9,606 nucleotides of DNA from Lachnospiraceae bacterium (GTDB taxonomy: Bacteria; Bacillota; Clostridia; Lachnospirales; Lachnospiraceae), in NCBI GenBank assembly GCA_009774585.1, contig VSOA01000141.1, positions 1 through 9,606 on the forward strand. Reading direction: 5' to 3'. A program made the position numbers and the translations under genes. Within the stretch, counting starts at the first letter, position 1; every line of letters begins with the position of its first letter. Positions 1 through 7,184 of this stretch are shown here, one piece after another. Under the pieces are notes generated by a model that saw nothing but the letters and a program-made list of their open reading frames with translations, was not told the origin of the DNA and did not search any database.

Positions 1-738
1 CTTAATGCTCTCAAGCGCAGTATATTCAAAAACGCCGTCAAACTTAGTCATACCGCCGAGTATCGCCGGACACCCGGCCGCATCCGTAGTCCCGATACGT
101 TTCAAGGTACTCGGCAAAACCGCTTCCTTAAGCCCTTTGCAATTCAGAAATACGCCATTCCCCAGAATTTCTATTCCTTCCGATATAACAATTTTTTCAA
201 TTCCGACACAGCCCTTGAACGCATGATTTCCGATGGCAATTACTTTTTTGCCCTCAATAACATTCGGAATGACTACAACGCTCTCGTCAAAATCCACGAA
301 ACGAAGGATCTTAATTCCCCATGATGTTTCTTCATATTCGTACAGATTATCGCTCTCCACTTCGACCCATTCTTTCGCACGTTCTTCTGTATCTGCTGAC
401 GAGACGTTCTCCTGCGTCCTGTTTGCAGAAAGTCTGCTATCCTCCGGTAAGATTCCCATCGCCCTAGCCCAAGTCATCACGGCATCCTGCGCGTTTCTGG
501 TCCTGATACCATATCCCTGTTCCACAGACTTCACGAACCGGTGCACCATCATTTGATCCACCTTGGTAAGTCCTCTCATCTCACTTACGATTCCGTCATC
601 GAACACCATCAGCAGTGTATTTCTTTTCAGCCTGTCCTGTGGAAAAAAATCTGAAAACAGAGCCTGCAGTTTCTTCCTCTCCGACAGAGCGTCCGGATAG
701 TCCTGTATGATTTTTGCCAGAACTTTATAGTCTTCCAT
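1..738 (-). CDS. Leucine-rich repeat (BspA/LRR_5-like) protein, 3' end off window
   Basis: An open frame of 246 codons runs from ATG at 738-736 to the window edge with no stop, so the C-terminus is missing. Residues 1-95 look helical and carry LLMVFDDGIVSEMR (42-55) and GYGI...AV.TWARAMG (75-95). From memory, similar segments occur as N-terminal modules in Firmicute proteins encoded beside TerY-type kinases; this is not verified. A polar linker follows (about 96-130). From about 135 the sequence reads as LRR_5 repeats: VIAIGNHAFKGC (166-177), a second repeat with GNGVFLNCKGL (193-203), then LPSTLKRIG (208-216). No signal peptide is visible, so it is probably cytoplasmic, unlike many surface BspA proteins. 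The start is 18 nt after the kinase stop. Its AAGGAG site overlaps that stop, which suggests translational coupling. The role is unknown; a protein-interaction partner of the kinase is an inference. Confidence 0.82.
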   Translation of the reverse strand, partial: MEDYKVLAKIIQDYPDALSERKKLQALFSDFFPQDRLKRNTLLMVFDDGIVSEMRGLTKVDQMMVHRFVKSVEQGYGIRTRNAQDAVMTWARAMGILPEDSRLSANRTQENVSSADTEERAKEWVEVESDNLYEYEETSWGIKILRFVDFDESVVVIPNVIEGKKVIAIGNHAFKGCVGIEKIVISEGIEILGNGVFLNCKGLKEAVLPSTLKRIGTTDAAGCPAILGGMTKFDGVFEYTALESIK

Positions 739-752
739 AATTAACAGTTATA

Positions 753-758
753 CTCCTT
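753..758 (-). promoter_or_regulatory. Ribosome binding site of the LRR gene, overlapping the kinase stop codon
   Basis: AAGGAG reads on the minus strand with a rather long 14-nt spacing to the ATG at 738. Its first two bases lie inside the TAA stop of the kinase gene (757-759). No ATG, GTG or TTG start lies closer in frame, so the ATG at 738 is the best start. Confidence 0.6.
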
Positions 759-2055
759 AACGAAACTCTCCTATCAACTCACCGAAGTCAATCTTCGTAT
801 CTTTGGCGATTGCAGCAGAACGGCCTTCCATTACGGGAATTTGTGTGCCGTCTGCCTTTACATATGTCCAGTTTTCTTTTGTTAAATTTTTAATTCCCCA
901 CAGATTCGGATTGTTCGGATTCTGCACGACTTCACCCACTACGGTTTCCATATCATGCCCGCCTTCTATATGATGTTTATATATCTTCGTATTCGCCATG
1001 AGCGGTATCGTACTTTTGCCAATCACGAGTCTGGACGGAACCGACACCGGTTTCTGGCAGCCCCAGCATGTATGCATCACGCCGTTTGCCTCTTTATTCA
1101 CATCATAGAATACTTCCGCTCCGCAGCTTGGGCAGATCATAATTCCCGACATAAGATTGGCAAATATTTCCAGCCATTTACTTTCCGTGATTCTCCGATT
1201 CGGCTGTCGTAACCCGACCGTAAATGACAACGTAAACAGTTCCTTTAACTGCTGCGGATACAAATCCCAGAAAATAAGCGCGTTGTCCTGATATCCTGCA
1301 AGCGGACGATTATCTTTATTGTCAGGGTCAAAAATAAACAACGGATCCGTTCCGTACAACTGGTTCATCGCATGAATATCCATACATTTAATCTGCGCTT
1401 CCCGCCTGCCCTCCAGCGGATGATTCAACATAAACATATAAAACAGCAGCACTGCCAGCGAAAATAAATCCGTATTCCTCGACGGCTTCGCCTTACCGAC
1501 GACAATTTCCGGCGCCATGAATCGGGGCGTGCCGTAGATCCCTGTTTTCGCTCCGTTATAGGAAACGTTATCATTATCGCAAATAAGCACATCGCCCGTA
1601 TCCGGATCCAAAAATACATTGCCAAAAGAAATATCCCGATAGCTGTATCCTTTGCCGTGCAGCGCATTGTAACCTTTTGTCAGATTATAGGCCGCCCTGC
1701 ACAGACAGTAGAAAGACGGCTCTGCCTTTCTCTTCATCATATCTACAATACTTTTGTAGTTCCCCGGACGCAAAGGCATGATATATCCGAAAGCTTCTCC
1801 ATATACCGTAAAGATCATATCCTGCGGCCATAGAAAAGAAGTGTCCGGCGGCCCGCTCTGTATTAAATTGTCCAGTATTTCCTTCTGGTTTTCGGTTGCA
1901 GTATTTTTATAGTACCATTTGAGCGCATACACTTTATTATTGGCGCTTACTGCATATACCTCACCCTGTCCGCCGGATCCTAACAGTTTCTCAACCGTAT
2001 ATCTGTTGCCGCTTTCGGAGATAAGCGTGGTTCCGCTCTTCAACTGTCCGTCCAT
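757..2055 (-). CDS. Hanks-type Ser/Thr protein kinase with zinc ribbon and C-terminal FHA-like domain
   Basis: A 432-residue protein kinase, probably cytoplasmic because no membrane segment is seen. The N-lobe has the glycine loop GSGGQGEVY (26-34) and the ATP-anchoring lysine in VYALK (Lys46). The catalytic loop is YRDISFGNV (139-147), with Asp141 and Asn146 and Tyr in place of the usual His of HRD. The metal-binding DFG position reads CDNDNV (159-164), and APE is at 181-183. After the kinase fold come two CxxC knuckles (Cys308/311 and Cys330/333) that form a likely zinc ribbon. A beta-rich tail follows, with NLTKENWTYV (390-399) and KIDFGELIGE (421-430), resembling degenerate FHA-type tails. 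YRD/DND kinases of this layout are known to me from TerY-type vWA/PP2C/kinase clusters, but no vWA or phosphatase gene lies in the window. An AAAGGA site stands 9 nt before the ATG. The gene lies 73 nt after rnfB. Confidence 0.9.
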   Translation of the reverse strand: MDGQLKSGTTLISESGNRYTVEKLLGSGGQGEVYAVSANNKVYALKWYYKNTATENQKEILDNLIQSGPPDTSFLWPQDMIFTVYGEAFGYIMPLRPGNYKSIVDMMKRKAEPSFYCLCRAAYNLTKGYNALHGKGYSYRDISFGNVFLDPDTGDVLICDNDNVSYNGAKTGIYGTPRFMAPEIVVGKAKPSRNTDLFSLAVLLFYMFMLNHPLEGRREAQIKCMDIHAMNQLYGTDPLFIFDPDNKDNRPLAGYQDNALIFWDLYPQQLKELFTLSFTVGLRQPNRRITESKWLEIFANLMSGIMICPSCGAEVFYDVNKEANGVMHTCWGCQKPVSVPSRLVIGKSTIPLMANTKIYKHHIEGGHDMETVVGEVVQNPNNPNLWGIKNLTKENWTYVKADGTQIPVMEGRSAAIAKDTKIDFGELIGEFR

Positions 2056-2064
2056 TTCTCATTA

Positions 2065-2070
2065 TCCTTT
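2065..2070 (-). promoter_or_regulatory. Ribosome binding site of the kinase gene
   Basis: AAAGGA sits 9 nt before the ATG at 2055. A nearer ATG (AATGAGAAATGG) is out of frame. A small hairpin (2074-2089) lies immediately upstream of this site. Confidence 0.6.
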
Positions 2071-2073
2071 CCT

Positions 2074-2124
2074 CTCGGTTGCCGCCGAGTTTGCGAAGCA
2101 ACTCTCGTAAGCGAACTTGTTCGC
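2074..2124 (-). repeat. Cluster of short inverted repeats between rnfB and the kinase gene
   Basis: Three small dyads fill most of the 73-nt gap. Plus-strand 2111-2124 is GCGAAC-TT-GTTCGC. Positions 2087-2104 form a 7-bp stem with one bulged T and a GAA loop. Positions 2074-2078 and 2085-2089 form a 5-bp CTCGG/CCGAG stem. The second and third share 2087-2089 and cannot form together. No T-run follows on the minus strand, so this is not a standard terminator. It may be a dispersed palindromic repeat, a processing site or a weak regulatory leader. Confidence 0.5.
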
Positions 2125-2128
2125 GTTC

Positions 2129-2920
2129 TTATACAATGACCTTCTTCGGGCATTTCTCTTTACATACACCGCATCCGATACACTTCTCCTGATCGATCGT
2201 GGCATGGAAATCCTCGATTGTAATCGCATCTACCGGACAATTCTTCTTACATAACTGACAAGCGATGCACCCAACGTCACACGCCTTGATGGTCGCCGGT
2301 CCCTTCTCCTTTGAACTGCATGCCACCACATGTTTTGCATCATACGGAATCAGTGTAATCAGGTTCTTCGGACATACTGCAATACATTTACCGCAGGCCT
2401 TACAGGCTTCTTTATCCACAACGGCCACTCCGTTTACCACATGAATCGCGTCAAAAGGACACACTTTCACACAGCTCCCAAAACCAAGACATCCGTCATT
2501 ACATGATTTCGGTCCGCCGTTAGGTACAAAAGACAGCATACGGCAGTCTTCGATACCCGTATAGTCATAATCCATTCTCGTACGTTCCCTATCGCCCTGA
2601 CATCTGACAAAAGCAACCTGTCTTGCACTGTCCTGCGCTTCTACCCCCATAATCTGAGCAATCTGCCTGCCAACTTTCTCACCGCCCACCGAACATGCAT
2701 TCACCGGCGCCTCTCCTTTAGCGATTGCCGCCGCCAGACCGGAACAGCCTGCATAACCGCATCCGCCGCAGTTATTACCCGGCAAAACACCTAATACGGC
2801 TTCTTCTTTCTCGTCTACTTCCACTTTAAATTTGATGCCGGCAATGCCGAGGAACAGTCCTACAAAAAGACCTACCGCCCCCACCACCAGCGTCGCCATC
2901 AAAATTCCGGTTATATTCAT
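2129..2920 (-). CDS. rnfB: Rnf complex iron-sulfur subunit RnfB
   Basis: 263 residues. RnfB is the ferredoxin-facing subunit of the Rnf complex, taking electrons from reduced ferredoxin. An N-terminal membrane anchor (about 4-26) is followed by the RnfB cluster motif NNCGGCGYAGCSG (Cys51, 54, 59) with Cys76 as likely fourth ligand. The C-terminal half has ferredoxin-type motifs: Cys140/144/150/154 with unusual spacing, the classical CKACGKCIAVCP (173-184), CIACQLCKKNCP (218-229) and CIGCGVCKEKCP (247-258). There are 24 cysteines in all, enough for six [4Fe-4S] clusters; Cys107, 126, 201 and 214 lie outside the simple motifs. Length and order fit clostridial RnfB. GAGG lies about 7 nt before the ATG, and the gene starts 24 nt after the rnfA stop. 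It is the last rnf gene of the operon. Confidence 0.97.
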   Translation of the reverse strand: MNITGILMATLVVGAVGLFVGLFLGIAGIKFKVEVDEKEEAVLGVLPGNNCGGCGYAGCSGLAAAIAKGEAPVNACSVGGEKVGRQIAQIMGVEAQDSARQVAFVRCQGDRERTRMDYDYTGIEDCRMLSFVPNGGPKSCNDGCLGFGSCVKVCPFDAIHVVNGVAVVDKEACKACGKCIAVCPKNLITLIPYDAKHVVACSSKEKGPATIKACDVGCIACQLCKKNCPVDAITIEDFHATIDQEKCIGCGVCKEKCPKKVIV

Positions 2921-2944
2921 ATTTCTACCTCATTTCTTACATAA

Positions 2945-3523
2945 TCATAATAGTCCGGAGAATCCGCAGAATGCAATCGCCATCAGCCCCGCTGTTACAA
3001 GAACGATTGGCATCCCCCGAAAAGATTCCGGTATATCATTGTAAGTCATCTTCTCTCTGATACCTGCCAATATTACGATAGAAATGGTAAATCCAACCGC
3101 AGTCGCAAATCCGTTCACAATTCCGGTTCCGATACCATAATTCTTCTGCACATTGGTAAGTGCTACGCCCAACACTGCACAGTTGGTCGTAATAAGCGGC
3201 AGATACACACCCAACGACTGGTACAGCGACGGGATAAATTTCTTTAAAAACATCTCCACAAACTGCACAAGCGCCGCTATGACAAGAATAAACACGATTG
3301 TCTGCAAATAGGTAATGTTTAAAGGTACTAAAATGTATTTGTAAATCGCGCCTGCCACTGCCGACGCCAGCGTAATAACAAAGATAACCGCTACGCCCAT
3401 GCCGGTCGCCGTTTCCGTTTTCTTAGACACACCGAGGAACGGACACAAACCAAGGAACTGGCTCAGAACTACGTTGTTTACTAACGAGGATGCAATCAAA
3501 ATCACAAGCAAATCTTTAACCAT
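2945..3523 (-). CDS. rnfA: Rnf complex membrane subunit RnfA
   Basis: An integral membrane subunit of 192 residues with about six hydrophobic helices. It is a homologue of NqrE and RsxA and packs against RnfE in the ion-translocating core. Diagnostic stretches are LGLCPFLGVSKK (24-35) and ITTNCAVLGV (111-120). Cys27 and Cys115 in these two half-helix repeats correspond to the conserved pair that, with the pair in RnfE/NqrD, binds an intramembrane iron centre in studied homologues. An in-frame ATG exists 9 nt further upstream (3532), but it abuts the GGAGG of the ribosome site. The ATG at 3523 has 9-nt spacing and gives the usual family length. It overlaps the end of rnfE by 8 nt (ATGGTTAA), so translation is probably coupled. 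Confidence 0.96.
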   Translation of the reverse strand: MVKDLLVILIASSLVNNVVLSQFLGLCPFLGVSKKTETATGMGVAVIFVITLASAVAGAIYKYILVPLNITYLQTIVFILVIAALVQFVEMFLKKFIPSLYQSLGVYLPLITTNCAVLGVALTNVQKNYGIGTGIVNGFATAVGFTISIVILAGIREKMTYNDIPESFRGMPIVLVTAGLMAIAFCGFSGLL

Positions 3524-4307
3524 TCTTCTCATCCTCCTTTACCGTTTTATCTGTTGTTGTCATCTTAGCGTTTTCCCGCTCAATTACCGTTTCTTTCGTT
3601 GTTTTAGCATCTGCCTTTTCGTCGTAAAGCCTGTGCGCGCATCCGGAATCGGAACAATTCATACAATCAGAATTGCATCCTGATTGAATCTTCGACATAT
3701 CCTTGCCTTTCTTCTCCCCTGCAATCTTTACCTTATTCTGGATTGCCGTCAAGAGTGCCAGCACAAAGAATGCACCCGGCGCCATAATAAAAATACTTAC
3801 TGGAACGAAACTGTCTGGCATCACATGAATACCGAACAATTCACCGGCTCCCAGCAGCTCTCTCACCGCACCGATACACGTAAGCGCCGCTGAGAAACCG
3901 AGTCCCATACCGATTCCGTCAAACAAAGACGGAATAATAGGATTCTTATAAGCATATGCCTCCGCGCGTCCCAAGATGATACAGTTTACAACAATTAACG
4001 GAATATAGATTCCCAACGCATCATACAGAAACGGAAGAAAGCCCTGCAACAGCAACTCCACAACCGTTACAAATGACGCAATAATAACGATGAATGCCGG
4101 AATACGTACTTTATCCGGTATAATGTTTCTGAGAAGCGAAATAAATACATTACTTAATGCAAGTACCACCATCGTGGTAAGTCCCATTCCAAGTCCGTTT
4201 ATCGCCGAAGTCGTGACTGCCAGCGTAGGACACATACCAAGCATCAATACAAAGGTGGGGTTTTCTTTCACAATACCATTGATCAGACGTTCTTTTGCAC
4301 TATTCAT
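3516..4307 (-). CDS. rnfE: Rnf complex membrane subunit RnfE with an added Cys-rich C-terminal tail
   Basis: 263 residues, against roughly 200 usual for RnfE. Residues 1-195 are the normal six-helix membrane subunit (NqrD/RsxE homologue). They include KENPTFVLMLGMCPTLAV (14-31, Cys26) and PLIVVNCIILGRAEAYA (103-119, Cys109), the conserved cysteine pair of the intramembrane iron site. Beyond the last helix comes a hydrophilic tail (about 196-263) with SGCNSDCMNCSDSGCAH, four cysteines at 211, 215, 218 and 223 (CX3CX2CX4C), then a Lys/Glu/Thr-rich end. The positive N-terminus and even helix count place the tail in the cytoplasm. The chosen ATG at 4307 has AGGAGG 8 nt away; a longer frame to 4364 adds 19 residues lying inside rnfG. 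The start overlaps the rnfG stop by 8 nt (ATGAATAG). Confidence 0.95.
   Translation of the reverse strand: MNSAKERLINGIVKENPTFVLMLGMCPTLAVTTSAINGLGMGLTTMVVLALSNVFISLLRNIIPDKVRIPAFIVIIASFVTVVELLLQGFLPFLYDALGIYIPLIVVNCIILGRAEAYAYKNPIIPSLFDGIGMGLGFSAALTCIGAVRELLGAGELFGIHVMPDSFVPVSIFIMAPGAFFVLALLTAIQNKVKIAGEKKGKDMSKIQSGCNSDCMNCSDSGCAHRLYDEKADAKTTKETVIERENAKMTTTDKTVKEDEKNG
3533..3540 (-). promoter_or_regulatory. Strong ribosome binding site that decides the rnfA start
   Basis: AAAGGAGG lies inside the 3' end of rnfE. Spacing is 0-1 nt to the ATG at 3532 and 9 nt to the ATG at 3523, so 3523 is preferred. Confidence 0.8.
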
Positions 4308-4908
4308 TCTCACTACCTCCTCCCAATTGAGTCTGGAAATAGTATAGTCCGGCATTGACTCCATTGGTCACTGCATTTGTCGTAATCGTTGCTCCGGAGA
4401 TTGCGTCAATCTGATTCTCCGATGCGGCGCCGTTCTTGGTATATTCAAATTTCTCTACCTGCTTATCAGCAAATTGCGGTTTCAATACGTCTTCCGCCTG
4501 CATACCTAGCCCTGCCGTCTCTGCAATCGATAGAAGCGAAATCCCGTTTACGGTACCGTCCATCCGTATTCCGATAGAGAACTGTATATCACCGCCATAA
4601 CCTTCCTTCGTTGTCACCGTAATCACGTAGCCAAGCAGGCTGCCGGAAGAATCCTTCGCCTCCATCACTTCATCAACGCTCTCCTGCGCATATCCCGCCT
4701 CGCTCCATGCAGAAGCATTCACCGGCTCTACGCCTATCATTCCGAAAGACGCGGCATCCTGAAAAACCTCCTGACACGCCTCCTGCTTTGCCAGCGCTTC
4801 CTGTCTGGCTATCGGATCTTTTGTAATCTGATATACAAAACCGAGCACCAGTCCGGCAACAATCGTGATTGCCAGCATTATGCCGGTATTTTTCATCATT
4901 TCTTTCAT
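4300..4908 (-). CDS. rnfG: Rnf complex FMN-binding subunit RnfG
   Basis: 202 residues. RnfG (NqrC/RsxG homologue) is anchored by one N-terminal helix (about 7-26), and its soluble domain on the outer face of the membrane carries covalent FMN. The flavinylation motif is SGATIT at 171-176, with Thr174 the likely attachment residue, preceded by QIDAI. The conserved ETPGLG-type loop reads ETAGLG (130-135). The family depends on a flavin transferase (ApbE); none is encoded in this window. AAAGGAGG stands 9 nt before the ATG. The start overlaps the rnfD stop in an ATGA, and the end overlaps rnfE by 8 nt, so it is translationally embedded in the operon. Confidence 0.96.
   Translation of the reverse strand: MKEMMKNTGIMLAITIVAGLVLGFVYQITKDPIARQEALAKQEACQEVFQDAASFGMIGVEPVNASAWSEAGYAQESVDEVMEAKDSSGSLLGYVITVTTKEGYGGDIQFSIGIRMDGTVNGISLLSIAETAGLGMQAEDVLKPQFADKQVEKFEYTKNGAASENQIDAISGATITTNAVTNGVNAGLYYFQTQLGGGSENE
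4316..4321 (-). promoter_or_regulatory. Ribosome binding site that decides the rnfE start
   Basis: AGGAGG lies 8 nt before the ATG at 4307. It supports this start over the upstream in-frame ATG at 4364. Confidence 0.75.
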
Positions 4909-5837
4909 ACCTTCTCTCCTCCTTTACCAAATGCTTTCGGAAGAGTAATCTTCTCAATGAGCGGCACAAGTAAGTTGCCTATAATAATCGCATAGGACAC
5001 GCCTTCCGCGGAAGGTCCGAACAGTCGGAAGATTCCCGTCAGAATGCCAAGCAAAACGCCGAAAAGATACTGCCCGTTCTTCGTAATCGGTCTGGTCACA
5101 TAATCTGTCGCCATAAAAAACGCGCCAAGCATCAGACCGCCGCCTGCCAAATGCGCAGAAACATATGCTGCATCCAACCCATGTCCGCCGAATATACTGA
5201 TAAAAATCACAAAACTCACTATGTAACTTCCGGGGATACGCAAATCGATCACCCCCATCAAAATCAAGAAACATGCACCGATTACAATGGCGATCATAGA
5301 AGTTTCACCGATTGTACCTGCCGTTCTTCCTATTACCATGTTAAGAATATTCACGTCAACACCATTCTTTAAATCAGCAAGCGGCGTCGCTCCCGTATAC
5401 GCGTCGCAATCAAAATTCGTCATAATGGAAGTGAATGATATTAACAGAAAACATCTTGCACCGAGCGCCGGATTCATGAAATTCTGACCAAGTCCTCCGA
5501 ATAACATTTTCACTACCAGAATCGCGAATACGCCGCCTACCACGCCAATCCACCATGGCGCGGATACCGGAAGATTAAGCGCCAGCAGCAACCCCGTCAC
5601 CACTGCGGAATAATCTCCAATCGTTACTTTCTTTTTGCATATTTTCTCAAAAACAAATTCTGTCAACACTGTGGCCGCCACGGTAATCACAATCGTAATC
5701 AACGCTTTCAAGCCAAAATTATAGATACCGAATCCCGCTGCCGGAAGAAGGGCGATCACTACAGCCAGCATGATATTGCTCGTGGTTGTTTTAGATCTGA
5801 CATGGGGATTGGATGATACTTTCATTAAATCACTCAT
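4905..5837 (-). CDS. rnfD: Rnf complex membrane subunit RnfD
   Basis: 310 residues. RnfD (NqrB/RsxD homologue) is a polytopic membrane protein with about eight to ten hydrophobic segments. It holds covalent FMN and lies on the electron path through the membrane. The flavinylation motif is AYTGATPL (146-153), with Thr151 the likely FMN-bearing residue. Other family hallmarks are the N-terminal SSNPHVRSKTTTSNIM (8-23), GLGQNFMNPALGARCF (115-130) and FMATDYVTRPITKNG (241-255). The start at 5837 has AAAGGAG about 13 nt upstream, longer than ideal. An internal ATG (Met5, 5825) is further still from that site and is less likely. The gene begins 24 nt after rnfC. Confidence 0.96.
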   Translation of the reverse strand: MSDLMKVSSNPHVRSKTTTSNIMLAVVIALLPAAGFGIYNFGLKALITIVITVAATVLTEFVFEKICKKKVTIGDYSAVVTGLLLALNLPVSAPWWIGVVGGVFAILVVKMLFGGLGQNFMNPALGARCFLLISFTSIMTNFDCDAYTGATPLADLKNGVDVNILNMVIGRTAGTIGETSMIAIVIGACFLILMGVIDLRIPGSYIVSFVIFISIFGGHGLDAAYVSAHLAGGGLMLGAFFMATDYVTRPITKNGQYLFGVLLGILTGIFRLFGPSAEGVSYAIIIGNLLVPLIEKITLPKAFGKGGEKV

Positions 5838-5861
5838 ATCTTTATATGTACTCCTTTCTTC

Positions 5862-7178
5862 CTACTTTTTCTTCTTTGCAAGCTGAATCTTGCGCATGGA
5901 CTTAATTGATTGTGTCAGCGGGCGTTTCGCAGGACATACAAAGCTGCAGCAACCGCACTCAACACATTCTAAGCCGTCAAGCGCAAGAAACTCTTCTTCT
6001 GCATAATTCTGTGCGTAAACCGCCAGTTTGTTCGGCACCAGACGGCTCGGACAAGCCTCAACACATCTTCCGCATTTGATACATGCGCTCGGTTCCATAC
6101 GTGACACGTCATCCTCAGTCAGACATAGAAGCGCCGATGCTGTCTTGGTAGTCGGAACATCAAGATCAAAAATACCGAACCCCATCATCGGACCGCCTGA
6201 AACAATCTTCACCGGTTCCTTCTTAAAACCGCCTGCTTCTTCAATCAGCTCATGATAATTGGTTCCTATCCGCACAATAAAATTTCGCGGATCCGCCACC
6301 GCATCACCTGTAACAGTCACAATACGATTCATAAGCGGCTTGCCCTCATATATTGCATGATAGATCGCTACGACAGTGTCCACATTATTGACCACACAGC
6401 CCGCATCTGCCGGAAGCATCGACGAATTAATTGCTCTTCCTGTCGTCGCATAGATAATCTGCCGTTCCGCTCCCTGCGGGTATTTGGTCTTCAATGCCTT
6501 AACACTGATGCGAGGTTCATCTTTGGTGAGATTTTTCAACAACTCTACGCAATCCGGTTTATTATCTTCCACCGCCAGTATACCCCTTGCATTCTCAAAA
6601 AGTTGCAAAGAAACTTTTAAGCCTTTAATAAGCTTCTCCGGCTCTTCCAGCATCCTTCTGTAATCAGATGTAAGATAGGGCTCACACTCCGCGCAGTTTG
6701 CGATTACATACTCAATCTTCTCCGGCTCCTTGGGCGACAACTTGATATAGGTCGGAAAACCGGCCCCTCCCATACCAACAATACCAGCCTCTTTAATCCG
6801 TTCAATAATCTCCTCTCTGGTCATCTCCTCCAGCGGTTTTACCTTCGGATATTCGACTTCCTCATACAAACCGTCATTCTCAATGATAATGCTCATCACA
6901 TTATCTCCAGTGACTACCCTTCTTGGTTCAATCGACTTCACCGTCCCCGATACAGTTGCATAAATAGGTGCCGAAACAAATCCTCCCGCCTCAGCAATTT
7001 TCTGTCCGGTCAGCACATGGTCACCCTTTGCCACAATCGGTTTCGCAGGCGCTCCGATATGCTGCGATAACGGGTATACCAGATCCCCTTTTGGCAGCAC
7101 CGCTTTGATTGGCTTATCCTTGGACAATTCTTTACCGTCATAAGGATGTATGCCGCCCTGAAATGTTCGTTTTGCCAT
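5862..7178 (-). CDS. rnfC: Rnf complex NADH-binding subunit RnfC
   Basis: 438 residues, first gene of the rnf operon. RnfC is the peripheral cytoplasmic subunit that passes electrons to NAD+ through FMN and iron-sulfur clusters. FQGGIHPYDGKELSKD (6-21) is the family N-terminus. An RnfC barrel-like domain follows (about 35-85, with KGDHVLTGQKIA). The glycine-rich NADH/FMN site is GIVGMGGAGFPTYIK (132-146) with NCAECEPYLTSD (161-172). Two ferredoxin motifs close the protein: Cys366/369/372/376 and Cys405/408/411/415, the latter with an extra Cys410. The tail is Lys-rich. The frame extends to an ATG at 7229, but those 17 residues are not RnfC-like. The ATG at 7178 has GAGGGG 6 nt upstream and gives the usual N-terminus and length. 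Confidence 0.96.
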   Translation of the reverse strand: MAKRTFQGGIHPYDGKELSKDKPIKAVLPKGDLVYPLSQHIGAPAKPIVAKGDHVLTGQKIAEAGGFVSAPIYATVSGTVKSIEPRRVVTGDNVMSIIIENDGLYEEVEYPKVKPLEEMTREEIIERIKEAGIVGMGGAGFPTYIKLSPKEPEKIEYVIANCAECEPYLTSDYRRMLEEPEKLIKGLKVSLQLFENARGILAVEDNKPDCVELLKNLTKDEPRISVKALKTKYPQGAERQIIYATTGRAINSSMLPADAGCVVNNVDTVVAIYHAIYEGKPLMNRIVTVTGDAVADPRNFIVRIGTNYHELIEEAGGFKKEPVKIVSGGPMMGFGIFDLDVPTTKTASALLCLTEDDVSRMEPSACIKCGRCVEACPSRLVPNKLAVYAQNYAEEEFLALDGLECVECGCCSFVCPAKRPLTQSIKSMRKIQLAKKKK

Positions 7179-7184
7179 TCTTTG

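Noticed and set aside
5..556. Two plus-strand open frames at the left edge
   Set aside because: They are antisense to the LRR protein frame, which shows clear repeats and a ribosome site; the plus frames show no family features.
1425..1667. Minus-strand 80-residue frame inside the kinase gene
   Set aside because: It is a shifted frame within the kinase coding region, with no independent ribosome site or family features.
4308..4364. Longer RnfE start at 4364
   Set aside because: It lies deep inside rnfG, and AGGAGG fits the ATG at 4307, which gives the normal RnfE N-terminus.
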